64,000 nucleotides of DNA from Bacteroidales bacterium UBA1714. Its GTDB lineage: Bacteria > Bacteroidota > Bacteroidia > Bacteroidales > Paludibacteraceae. The position numbers were made by a program, and so were the translations under genes. Shown here one piece after another: positions 9,288 through 16,839 of this stretch; the first letter of the stretch is position 1, and the number at the start of each line of letters is the position of its first letter. The stretch lies in contig DCIY01000012.1 in NCBI GenBank assembly GCA_002317295.1, positions 1 through 64,000 of the forward strand, in the 5' to 3' direction. The notes under the pieces are model-generated. The model did no database searches. It saw nothing but the letters and a program-made list of their open reading frames with translations, and was not told the origin of the DNA.

Positions 9288-9641
9288 ATGGATTTGATGA
9301 AGATTGCCGAAGAGGCATTTGCCGGTGAGAAGAAAGAGTTCCCGGCGTTCGCAGCAGGTGACCAGATTACCGTTGCTTATCGTATTAAAGAGGGTAACAA
9401 GGAACGTGTACAGGAGTTCCGCGGTGACGTGATTGCTATTCACGGAAGCGGTGACAAGAAGCGTTTCACGGTTCGCAAAATGTCCGGCAACGTCGGCGTG
9501 GAGCGTATCTTCCCCATGGACAGTCCGTTTATTGATGGTATCACCATTAATAAGTACGGTAAAGTTCGTCGCGCTAAGTTGTACTACTTGCGTGATTTGA
9601 CCGGCAAGAAGGCTCGTATCCCAGAGAGACGAGTTAAGTAA
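9288..9641 (+). CDS. rplS: 50S ribosomal protein L19
   Basis: This 117-residue protein has the standard bacterial L19 length and motifs: FAAGDQITVAYRIKEGNKER, RVQEFRGDVIA, SGNVGVERIFP and the C-terminal KVRRAKLYYLRDLTGKKARI. L19 sits at the interface of the two ribosomal subunits. The frame is open upstream to 9207, but that part is the folded RNA leader; the ATG at 9288 gives the family N terminus. It is a single-gene unit with its own promoter, leader and terminator. It is not next to rpsP, rimM or trmD, its neighbours in many other bacteria. Confidence 0.97.
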   Translation: MDLMKIAEEAFAGEKKEFPAFAAGDQITVAYRIKEGNKERVQEFRGDVIAIHGSGDKKRFTVRKMSGNVGVERIFPMDSPFIDGITINKYGKVRRAKLYYLRDLTGKKARIPERRVK

Positions 9642-9646
9642 CACAG

Positions 9647-9676
9647 AAGCGCTCTGCCGTGAGGTGGAGCGCTTTT
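9647..9676 (+). terminator. intrinsic terminator of rplS
   Basis: AAGCGCTC (9647-9654) pairs with GAGCGCTT (9667-9674), then TT. It starts 6 bases after the stop codon. Confidence 0.8.
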
Positions 9677-9705
9677 GCAAGTGATGTTCAAAGAAAAGGT
9701 ATTGT

Positions 9706-10092
9706 ATGGGTTATCATCATACTTCGGATACAGCTTCTCGAGCCTATAAGCGTCGCAGACGCCGCAAGGTGTTGATTATCATTGCCTCGGTGGTGGTGAT
9801 AGGACTGTTGCTGCGCAATGTGATTGCGTATTCGGTGCATCAGGCGCAATCCAAGTTGGATGAGATCTATGGGATACCGGAATTGGAATATATCTCCCAA
9901 CAGGAAAAAGAAGATTTGATCGGTTCTATAACGGAAGACAGTGTGCATACCCTCAACCTGGTGCGTGTGGGCAAAGAGAATGTCAATATCACCCTGGATG
10001 AAGAACCGCCATGGTGGTTGACGAAGGAGGAGGTGGCCGCTTATTTTAAGGCGGTCAAAGACCTCATTTATCGGCCTGAGGGCGATAAATGA
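9706..10092 (+). CDS. small single-pass membrane protein of unknown function
   Basis: This 128-residue protein has a basic N terminus (YKRRRRRK, residues 14-21), one hydrophobic segment at about 22-44 and a soluble, mostly acidic remainder with a WW-containing stretch (EEPPWWLTKEE) near residue 100. The topology suggests a short cytoplasmic tail and a periplasmic C-terminal domain. I do not recognise the family. It follows the rplS terminator, has no clear promoter of its own, and is separated from the murF/alr gene by a repeat region. No function is assigned. Confidence 0.7.
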   Translation: MGYHHTSDTASRAYKRRRRRKVLIIIASVVVIGLLLRNVIAYSVHQAQSKLDEIYGIPELEYISQQEKEDLIGSITEDSVHTLNLVRVGKENVNITLDEEPPWWLTKEEVAAYFKAVKDLIYRPEGDK

Positions 10093-10099
10093 ATGATGC

Positions 10100-10154
10100 G
10101 GCCTGAAGGTCTATTGATGATTGATGAATGATGAATGATGGATTGATGAATGAT
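10100..10154 (+). repeat. hairpin plus tandem heptamer array at the murF/alr start
   Basis: Hairpin GGCC-TGAA-GGTC (10100-10111) is followed by heptamers ATTGATG (10113-10119, 10120-10126), AATGATG (10127-10133, 10134-10140), an 8-base variant (10141-10148) and a partial copy. Units carry overlapping ATG and TGA codons. The candidate starts of the next gene (10128, 10131, 10146) all lie inside the array. Confidence 0.85.
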
Positions 10155-12014
10155 ATCCGATTAACCAATCTTAGTCAGGTGATTTCTGCCCGGTGGTTAG
10201 GCCAAGCGCTTGACCCGGTTGTGGAATACCTGTTGACTGATTCCCGTCAGCATACAGCGCAGGCATCTGCTACGCTGTTTATTGGTTTGCGTACTGCTCT
10301 CAATGACGGGGCACGTTTTGCTGCGCAAGCCTATCAACAGGGCATACGTATGTTCCTGGTTAATGAAGGCAGTGAAGCGTACCTGAGTGACTATGAGGAT
10401 GTGGCCGTGTTGGTGGTGGAAGATACCCTGGTGGCGTTGCAACAAATGGCTGCGTACAAACGCAGTCTGTATTCGGGTCCGGTGATTGGTATTACCGGCT
10501 CCAATGGTAAGACGGTGGTGAAAGAGTGGTTGTATCAGTTGCTCAAGGATGATTATGTCATCACCCGTTCTCCCAAGAGTTATAATTCGCAGATTGGTGT
10601 ACCTTTGTCCGTGTGGCAGTTGAGTGATCAAACGACCCTGGCTATCTTTGAGGCAGGAATCAGCCAACCGGGGGAGATGGCCAAATTGGAGGCGGTGATT
10701 CGTCCCACCATGGGCGTGATTACCTATATCGGTGCCGAGCATGGGGAGAACTTTGAATCTCTGGAGCAAAAACGGGCCGAAAAAATGCGTTTGTTTGCTC
10801 ATTGTGATACGGTGATAGAGGACCCCATGCACCAGAATGCCCGTACATGTGCCATGGTGATGCGGGCCCTGGGATATGATGAAGAAACGATTACCCACCG
10901 CATTTTGCATCAAACGCACGAGACGGTACTGCAGGTCAATCTGTCCGCGTTGGTGGATAATGTACGCTATTTTCGCAGTCTGCTTCGCCCCGAGACGCGT
11001 TTGACATGTATGGTCAAGGCGTTTGCGTATGGTGCAGGCAGTGTGGATGTGAGTCTGGCGTTGCAGCGTTGCGGGTTGGTGGATTATCTGGCCGTTGCGG
11101 TGGCCGACGAAGGAGTGGAGTTGCGCAAGGCGGGTATCACGATGCCGATTATCATCATGGATCCGGAAGTGAGCGCCATGGATTTGATTTTGGAAAACAA
11201 CCTCGAACCGAATATCTATTCGTTTGAGTCCCTGAATATGGTGCTGCAAGCCACCCGCGATAAGGGTTTGGAGCATTATCCGATTCATATCAAGATTGAT
11301 TCAGGCATGCATCGTTTGGGTTTCTACCACGAGCAGATGCCCCGGCTGATCGCCCAATTGAGCGAACCGCACAACGCCTGCGTACGTGTTTGTTCCGTAT
11401 TTTCCCATTTGGCAGGAAGTGACGAAGCGCAGTTTGATGATTTTACCTTAGGTCAGATTCGTTATTTTGATTCCTGTGCCGAGCAACTGAAAGCGGGTTT
11501 GGGGTATGATATGATGAAGCATATACTCAATTCGGCCGGCATCGAGCGGTTTACACCGTATCAGTTTGATATGTGCCGTTTGGGCATTGGTCTGTACGGA
11601 TTTTCGTTTAACAACGTCACGTTGCGCAACGTGTGCACGCTGAAGACCACCATTCTCAGCATCAAGACGGTGAAACAAGGCGAGACCATTGGTTATGGCC
11701 GTCATACCACCCTGAGTGAAGACCGGCAGATTGCCGTCATTCCTATCGGTTATGCCGATGGTTTTGATCGTCGCTTCTCCAATTACGGCAACGAGGTGTT
11801 GGTTCGTGGCAAGCGTTGTCCGGTGGTGGGCAATGTATGTATGGACCAGGCGATGATTGATATCACGGGCACCGATGCCCAGATAGGCGATTATGTGGAG
11901 ATTTTTGGAGATCATTTGCCGTTGATGGAATTGTCGGATAAGTTGCAAACCATTCCGTACGAAGTATTAACTTCCGTTAGTCGTCGTGTGACCCGGCAAT
12001 ATTTCTATGAATAG
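10128..12014 (+). CDS. murF/alr: fused MurF-alanine racemase with an internally shortened MurF half
   Basis: This fusion is a Bacteroidota hallmark: the N-terminal half normally adds D-Ala-D-Ala to UDP-MurNAc-tripeptide and the C-terminal half racemises alanine. The racemase half (from about residue 266) looks complete: MVKAFAYGAG with the PLP lysine K297, IGYGR, PVVGNVCMDQ and a normal length of about 363 residues. The MurF half keeps the P-loop (GITGSNGKT, 121-129), YNSQIGVP, FEAGIS and the AEH-GENF motif, but is only about 265 residues instead of about 455. Two blocks are absent: one after CDTVI (230), and the NDSYNS-type central motif with the whole C-terminal ligase domain after ETITHRI. 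Ligase activity is therefore doubtful. The start is uncertain; 10146 is more likely than 10128, because the first residues come from repeat DNA. The gene overlaps the next by 8 bp. Confidence 0.9.
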   Translation: MMNDGLMNDIRLTNLSQVISARWLGQALDPVVEYLLTDSRQHTAQASATLFIGLRTALNDGARFAAQAYQQGIRMFLVNEGSEAYLSDYEDVAVLVVEDTLVALQQMAAYKRSLYSGPVIGITGSNGKTVVKEWLYQLLKDDYVITRSPKSYNSQIGVPLSVWQLSDQTTLAIFEAGISQPGEMAKLEAVIRPTMGVITYIGAEHGENFESLEQKRAEKMRLFAHCDTVIEDPMHQNARTCAMVMRALGYDEETITHRILHQTHETVLQVNLSALVDNVRYFRSLLRPETRLTCMVKAFAYGAGSVDVSLALQRCGLVDYLAVAVADEGVELRKAGITMPIIIMDPEVSAMDLILENNLEPNIYSFESLNMVLQATRDKGLEHYPIHIKIDSGMHRLGFYHEQMPRLIAQLSEPHNACVRVCSVFSHLAGSDEAQFDDFTLGQIRYFDSCAEQLKAGLGYDMMKHILNSAGIERFTPYQFDMCRLGIGLYGFSFNNVTLRNVCTLKTTILSIKTVKQGETIGYGRHTTLSEDRQIAVIPIGYADGFDRRFSNYGNEVLVRGKRCPVVGNVCMDQAMIDITGTDAQIGDYVEIFGDHLPLMELSDKLQTIPYEVLTSVSRRVTRQYFYE

Positions 12015-12711
12015 TTCTTTGCCCACTGTTCGTTGTCAGGACTTGAGTATTGGTTATGGGATGCGAATCATTCAGCAGCACCTGAGTTTGTCCCTGATGC
12101 CGGGAGAGATGGTGTGTCTGTTGGGACCTAACGGTTGTGGCAAATCGACCTTATTACGCACCCTCGCGGGATTGCAGCCGGCGTTGAGCGGACAGATGCA
12201 TCTCAGTCCACCGGCCATTGTACTGACGGAGCGGTTGAGTCTGGACCATACGAGTGTGTATCAGGTGGTGGCGTTGGGCCGTTATCCCTATACCTCTATG
12301 TTGGGAACGCTGACCAAGGAAGATAAAAGCATTATTCAACAGGTGCTGGCGCAGATGCAGTTGACTGACTATGCCGATACACCCTATAATGCCCTCAGTG
12401 ATGGCGAGAAACAGCGCGTGCTGATTGCCAAGGCGCTGGCGCAATGCACGGATATCATTCTGCTGGACGAACCGACGGCGCATTTGGATTTGCCCAATCG
12501 TATCCGGATGATGCATCTTTTGCGCGATTTGGCACACGAGCAAAAGAAGACCATTCTGATTTCGACCCACGAATTGGAATTGGCGTTGCGCACCTGCGAT
12601 CGTGTGTGTCTGATGAGCAAGCAGGGGGTGGAATTGGATACTGCTGCCGCCTTGCGTGAGCGTGATGCGTTTACACAGGCCTTTAATATGGATATTTTTA
12701 ACAACAATTAG
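12007..12711 (+). CDS. ABC transporter ATP-binding protein, iron-siderophore/cobalamin (FecE/BtuD-like) type
   Basis: This 234-residue single nucleotide-binding domain has Walker A GPNGCGKST, a signature LSDGEKQR, Walker B IILLDEPT, a D-loop AHLDLP and the switch histidine in STHE. Its closest look is the FecE/FhuC/BtuD group that powers uptake of ferric chelates, haem or cobalamin. No permease or binding protein is in the window, so the partner must be encoded elsewhere. It overlaps the MurF-Alr fusion by 8 bp, so the two are probably translated together. The substrate cannot be told from this sequence. Confidence 0.88.
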   Translation: MNSSLPTVRCQDLSIGYGMRIIQQHLSLSLMPGEMVCLLGPNGCGKSTLLRTLAGLQPALSGQMHLSPPAIVLTERLSLDHTSVYQVVALGRYPYTSMLGTLTKEDKSIIQQVLAQMQLTDYADTPYNALSDGEKQRVLIAKALAQCTDIILLDEPTAHLDLPNRIRMMHLLRDLAHEQKKTILISTHELELALRTCDRVCLMSKQGVELDTAAALRERDAFTQAFNMDIFNNN

Positions 12712-12740
12712 GTTGCCGGGCATTTGTTCGCCCTTCGACC
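12711..12740 (+). other. hairpin between the ABC ATPase gene and thrS
   Basis: GGTTG (12711-12715), GGGC (12718-12721), 8-nt loop, GCCC (12730-12733), CGACC (12736-12740) form an interrupted 9-bp stem. No T-tract follows, so it is not an ordinary terminator. It ends 23 bases before the thrS ATG. Confidence 0.5.
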
Positions 12741-12763
12741 ATAAACATTTGTAGGTTTATTAT

Positions 12764-14725
12764 ATGATTAAAATGATGTTTCCGGACGGTAGTGTCCGTG
12801 AGTATGAAAGCGGCGTAACGCCGTTGCAGGTAGCTGAGTCCATCAGCACTCGTTTAGCGCAAGATATTCTTGTTGCCAGTATTAAGGTCAAAGATGAGTT
12901 TGTGATTACCGAACTCAATACGCCTCTCACCGAGGATTGTGCCATCAAACTCCACAAATGGGAGGATGAAGAAGCCAAGCATGCTTTTTGGCATACCTCT
13001 TCTCACCTGATGGCCGAAGCCCTTCAGGAGTTGTATCCGGGCATTCAGTTTGGTATAGGACCGGCCATTGAAAACGGATTCTATTATGATGTTTATCCGG
13101 CAGAAGGTCAGGCTATCTCGGAGAAAGATTTCCCGATGATTGAGGCCAAGATGATGGAGTTGCATGCCAAAAAAGAGGTGCTGGTCAAGCAGTCTATTTC
13201 CAAGGAAGATGCTTTGAAACAATTTGGGGCCAAAGGTCAGACATACAAGTGTGAACTCATTTCCGAACTGGAAGATGGTCATATTACCACTTATACTCAG
13301 GGAGCGTTTACCGATTTGTGCCGCGGTCCGCATATTCTGACGACCGAACCCATCAAGGCAGTGAAGGTGCTCAGTTGTGCCGCTGCCTACTGGCGTGGCG
13401 ATGAGAAACGTCCCATGATGACCCGTATCTATGCCATCACATTCCCCAAGAAGGCGATGCTTGACGAGTATCTGGCATTGTTGGAAGAAGCCAAGAAACG
13501 CGACCACCGTAAGATTGGTAAAGAACTGGATTTGTTCATGTTCTCGGATATGGTGGGCAAAGGACTGCCTATCTGGTTACCCAAAGGCACGGCACTGCGT
13601 TTGCGTCTGGAGGATTTTCTCAAGAAGATACAGAAACGTTATGGTTATCAGCAGGTGATTACTCCGCATATTGGTTCCAAGAACCTGTATATCACTTCGG
13701 GTCACTGGGATCACTATGGTAAGGACTCTTTCCAACCGATTACCACTCCCGAAGAGGGCGAGGTGTATCTGCTCAAACCGATGAACTGCCCTCACCACTG
13801 CGCCATCTTTAAGAACAGTCCCCGTTCGTACAAGGATCTGCCATTCCGTTGTGCGGAGTTTGGTACGGTATATCGTTATGAGCAATCGGGCGAGTTACAT
13901 GGTTTGACCCGCGTTCGTTCGTTTACGCAGGATGATGCCCATATCTTCTGCCGTCAGGATCAGGTGAAGCAGGAGTTTATTCGCGTGATGGAGATTATCA
14001 ATATCATCTTCAAATCGTTGAACTTTGACAATTACGAGGCCCAAATCTCGTTGCGTGACCCCAATAACCACGAGAAGTATGTGGGTTCGGACGAAGTGTG
14101 GGAGCAGGCCGAAAATGCCATTCGTGAGGCGTGCAGGGAAATGAACCTTCCGGCTCGTGAAGAAACCGGTGAGGCCGCATTCTATGGTCCCAAACTCGAC
14201 TTTATGGTTAAGGATGCCATCGGTCGTCGTTGGCAATTGGGTACTATTCAGGTAGACTATAACCTGCCGGAGCGCTTTGAACTCGAATATGTGGGCGAGG
14301 ATAACCAGAAACATCGTCCGGTGATGATTCACCGTGCACCGTTTGGTTCGATGGAGCGTTTTGTCGCCGTGCTCATTGAGCATACTGCCGGTAAGTTCCC
14401 ATTGTGGTTGACGCCGGATCAGGCCGTTGTATTGCCGATTTCGGAAAAGAGCAACGAGTATGCCTGGAAGGTGAAAGAGATGCTCGAGCAACAGGATGTT
14501 CGTGTCATTGTGGATGACCGTAACGAGAAACTGGGTCGTAAGATTCGTGACAACGAACTCAAACGCATTCCGTATATGCTGATTGTCGGTGAGAAAGAAG
14601 CCGAAGAAGGTATGGTGAGCGTTCGTCAGCAGGGTGCTGAAGAAAAGGGACAAATGAGCATTCAGGAGTTTGCTGATTTTGTCAATCGCACCGTCGACGA
14701 GCAAATGAATGCCTATAATGGTTAA
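12764..14725 (+). CDS. thrS: threonyl-tRNA synthetase
   Basis: This 653-residue class II synthetase has the full set of domains: an N-terminal TGS domain (1-62), the SAD editing domain with HxxxH (HTSSHLMAEA), the catalytic core and the C-terminal anticodon-binding domain (from about 540). The zinc-site motif MNCPHHC, motif 2 (FRCAEFGTVYRYEQSG) and motif 3 (RAPFGSMERF) are all visible. The last three codons (Tyr-Asn-Gly) and the stop fall in the tandem heptamer array that begins at 14715. infC, rpmI and rplT, which often follow thrS, are absent here; rnhB follows instead. Confidence 0.98.
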   Translation: MIKMMFPDGSVREYESGVTPLQVAESISTRLAQDILVASIKVKDEFVITELNTPLTEDCAIKLHKWEDEEAKHAFWHTSSHLMAEALQELYPGIQFGIGPAIENGFYYDVYPAEGQAISEKDFPMIEAKMMELHAKKEVLVKQSISKEDALKQFGAKGQTYKCELISELEDGHITTYTQGAFTDLCRGPHILTTEPIKAVKVLSCAAAYWRGDEKRPMMTRIYAITFPKKAMLDEYLALLEEAKKRDHRKIGKELDLFMFSDMVGKGLPIWLPKGTALRLRLEDFLKKIQKRYGYQQVITPHIGSKNLYITSGHWDHYGKDSFQPITTPEEGEVYLLKPMNCPHHCAIFKNSPRSYKDLPFRCAEFGTVYRYEQSGELHGLTRVRSFTQDDAHIFCRQDQVKQEFIRVMEIINIIFKSLNFDNYEAQISLRDPNNHEKYVGSDEVWEQAENAIREACREMNLPAREETGEAAFYGPKLDFMVKDAIGRRWQLGTIQVDYNLPERFELEYVGEDNQKHRPVMIHRAPFGSMERFVAVLIEHTAGKFPLWLTPDQAVVLPISEKSNEYAWKVKEMLEQQDVRVIVDDRNEKLGRKIRDNELKRIPYMLIVGEKEAEEGMVSVRQQGAEEKGQMSIQEFADFVNRTVDEQMNAYNG

Positions 14726-14763
14726 TGGTTAATGGTTAATGGTTAACGATTAATGGTTAACGA
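14715..14763 (+). repeat. TTAATGG tandem heptamer array at the thrS stop codon
   Basis: Seven units in register: ATAATGG, TTAATGG three times, TTAACGA, TTAATGG, TTAACGA. The thrS stop TAA (14723-14725) lies in the second unit. Each full unit holds TAATG, a stop overlapping a start, and because seven is not a multiple of three, successive units present it in different frames. Confidence 0.9.
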
Positions 14764-14773
14764 TTAGTGAGTC

Positions 14774-15379
14774 ATGCTCAAACCGTATTGCATCGCCAAT
14801 GTGGTAGAAGCTGGCTGCGATGAAGCAGGCCGCGGACCACTCGCTGGGAGTGTGTTCGCGGCGGCTGTTATTTTAGATGCGTCGCAATTGGGTGTAGAGT
14901 TGACTTCGCTGCTGAACGATTCCAAACAACTTACCGAACGCCAGCGCTATCAGTTGCGTCCGCTGATTGAGTCACAGGCCACTGCCTGGGCCGTGGCCGA
15001 AGTGACGGCGCAGGAGATTGACCAAATCAATATCCTCAATGCGTCCATCCTGGGCATGCAGCGTGCGCTGGCACAACTGCGTGTTCGGCCCGAACATATT
15101 CTGGTGGACGGCAATAAATGGAAACCCTATGTGCCGGAAGGTGAATTATTGGAAATACCGGCGCGCACCGTTGTTCATGGCGATGCTACCTATATGAGCA
15201 TTGCTGCGGCCAGTGTTTTGGCCAAAACGTATCGGGATGATTATATGCTTCGTTTGCACGAAGAATATCCCATGTACCATTGGGATGAGAATAAGGGTTA
15301 TCCGACCGCTGCCCATTATGCAGCATTACGCGAGTTTGGTCCCAGTCCGTACCATCGCAAGACATTTCGCTTATCCTGA
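14774..15379 (+). CDS. rnhB: ribonuclease HII
   Basis: This 201-residue protein has the RNase HII catalytic set: CDEAGRGPLAG near the N terminus (Asp-Glu), the HILVDGNKW aspartate and the later aspartate in HGDATYMSIAAASVLAKTYRD. It removes ribonucleotides and RNA primers from DNA-RNA hybrids in the cytoplasm. It lies 48 bp after thrS, across a heptamer repeat array, and was probably cotranscribed with it. It ends against the convergent trmN6 gene, with a hairpin terminator at the junction. Confidence 0.95.
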   Translation: MLKPYCIANVVEAGCDEAGRGPLAGSVFAAAVILDASQLGVELTSLLNDSKQLTERQRYQLRPLIESQATAWAVAEVTAQEIDQINILNASILGMQRALAQLRVRPEHILVDGNKWKPYVPEGELLEIPARTVVHGDATYMSIAAASVLAKTYRDDYMLRLHEEYPMYHWDENKGYPTAAHYAALREFGPSPYHRKTFRLS

Positions 15380-15400
15380 GACTTATAAATAAAAGTCTTT
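15379..15400. terminator. terminator between convergent rnhB and trmN6
   Basis: AGACTT (15379-15384), 8-nt loop, AAGTCT (15393-15398), then TT. It overlaps the last codons of trmN6 and starts on the rnhB stop codon. The A/T-rich flanks could serve both strands. Confidence 0.6.
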
Positions 15401-16111
15401 CGTTAACTGACTGTATTCCTCGCTGCGAGGCGCATTTTCCGCTTCCACATTCAGATGCGTTTCGATCATTTGGGGTAACCGATCATCGGATAAGGTAAAC
15501 GATAATAATACCCGTTTGGGTTCCAATCCGGGTCGGGTGTGTACCCAGGTTAAGCGTCTTAATGATAGTCCGTAATGAACGGCGGAGGTAACGATAACTT
15601 CTTTTTGCTGAGCAGGCAGAATCAGGGCCAAAGTGCCTTCTTTTTTCAACATTTTGGCCGCACAAAACAGGAGTTCTTCACTGCTCAATTCGTCCGTATG
15701 ACGCGCCATCTGCCGCTGTGCATCGGGATTCTTCAGACTGTTTTGAAAATAGGGTGGATTGCTCACAATCAAATCGTAGGTGTGGGCTTCGTGCGCCTGC
15801 GCAAAAGTTTGTACCGACTGGTGAATCACCTGCATGCGGTGTGCCCACGGACTATGCAAGCAGTTTTCCTGCGCTTGTAGGGCCGCCTGTTCGTCGATTT
15901 CCACTCCGTCTATTTGTGCACCTTCCCATCGTTGCGCCATCATGAGTGCCACGACACCGCTTCCGGTTCCGATATCCAGTATCCGGGCATGAGGCATCGA
16001 GGAATCTACCTCGCACCATGCGCCCAACAGTACCGCATCGGTGCCTACTTTCATGGCACAACGATCATGCCACACTTCAAACTGACGAAAACGAAAACTC
16101 GGACTACTCAT
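15383..16111 (-). CDS. trmN6: tRNA1(Val) adenine-37 N6-methyltransferase
   Basis: This 242-residue SAM-dependent methyltransferase has the N-terminal FRFRQFEVWHDRCAMKVGTD typical of the YfiC/TrmN6 group, the SAM-binding ILDIGTGSGVVALMMAQR, and the amino-methyltransferase catalytic motif NPPYF. The family methylates A37 of a valine tRNA. It overlaps the upstream permease gene by 8 bp and is the last gene of a three-gene minus-strand unit driven from about 17632. Confidence 0.9.
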   Translation of the reverse strand: MSSPSFRFRQFEVWHDRCAMKVGTDAVLLGAWCEVDSSMPHARILDIGTGSGVVALMMAQRWEGAQIDGVEIDEQAALQAQENCLHSPWAHRMQVIHQSVQTFAQAHEAHTYDLIVSNPPYFQNSLKNPDAQRQMARHTDELSSEELLFCAAKMLKKEGTLALILPAQQKEVIVTSAVHYGLSLRRLTWVHTRPGLEPKRVLLSFTLSDDRLPQMIETHLNVEAENAPRSEEYSQLTKDFYL

Positions 16112-16832
16112 GCGTTACCACACATTCGGTACAGTGATGATGTTCGCCATGATTTTCCCCCAGCAGATGGATTCCCAAATAGAGGCCATACCCTAAAAAT
16201 AAGATCGCGCACGCGAGGCGAAAACCGTGTTCAAATCGGTGTAGTTTTTTGGTGAGCGATTCCATGGATATGGCGGAATAGGAAATGAGCCAAGCGATGA
16301 TGATGATGGGAAGGCCGGTTCCCAAACCAAAGACCAAGGGACATAAGTGGGAAATCAAACCGTTGATATCGGAGGAAATGGCCAAATCAATCATGGTAAA
16401 GAAATATACCAGACGATGGGGACAAAAGGCGATGGCAAAAAAGATACCCAACATAAAGGCCCATAACCAACTGGAACGGTCATCCACCGTTTGCAGCCAT
16501 TTGCTCATACCATGATCATGATCGTGATGATGATGCCCGGCAAACAACAGTAAGATACCGCACAGCAGCATAAAAACACATAACAACGGTTCGCCCCATG
16601 CGTTCATAAAATGGTGAATACCATTGGTTTGCGCTCCCATCAAAAAAGGAATGGACAAGAGCATATAGGTGCTCAGTTTGCCCAACACAAACATCATACC
16701 CGTCACCAGCACACGACGGCGATTTTGCATCTCCCGATCGATATATCCAATGGCCGCTACACTGGTAAACAGGGTACACGGATCCAGTATCATCAAAAAT
16801 CCTAACAGCAGGGAAGTAATGAGTGTCAGCAT
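16104..16832 (-). CDS. CcdA/DsbD-like membrane permease with histidine-rich loops (ArsG/SafE-like family)
   Basis: This 242-residue integral membrane protein has about six hydrophobic segments. Two conserved Cys-Pro elements, DPCTLFTSVAAIGYI near the N terminus and FCPHRLVYFF in the second half, match the CcdA/DsbD-like transporters and the related ArsG-type permeases. A loop with HHHHDHDHG sits in the middle, and the C terminus is HGEHHHCTEC. Both suggest binding of a transition metal. Electron transfer across the membrane or metal/metalloid export are the plausible roles; the sequence does not decide between them. It is cotranscribed with RNA methyltransferases, which tells little about substrate. 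Confidence 0.7.
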   Translation of the reverse strand: MLTLITSLLLGFLMILDPCTLFTSVAAIGYIDREMQNRRRVLVTGMMFVLGKLSTYMLLSIPFLMGAQTNGIHHFMNAWGEPLLCVFMLLCGILLLFAGHHHHDHDHGMSKWLQTVDDRSSWLWAFMLGIFFAIAFCPHRLVYFFTMIDLAISSDINGLISHLCPLVFGLGTGLPIIIIAWLISYSAISMESLTKKLHRFEHGFRLACAILFLGYGLYLGIHLLGENHGEHHHCTECVVTHE

Positions 16833-16839
16833 AGTATGT

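Noticed and set aside
10197..11288. 363-codon minus-strand frame inside murF/alr
   Set aside because: Shadow of a recognised gene; no start signals or family match.
14715..14763. CRISPR array
   Set aside because: Units are seven bases with no spacers; no cas genes are present.
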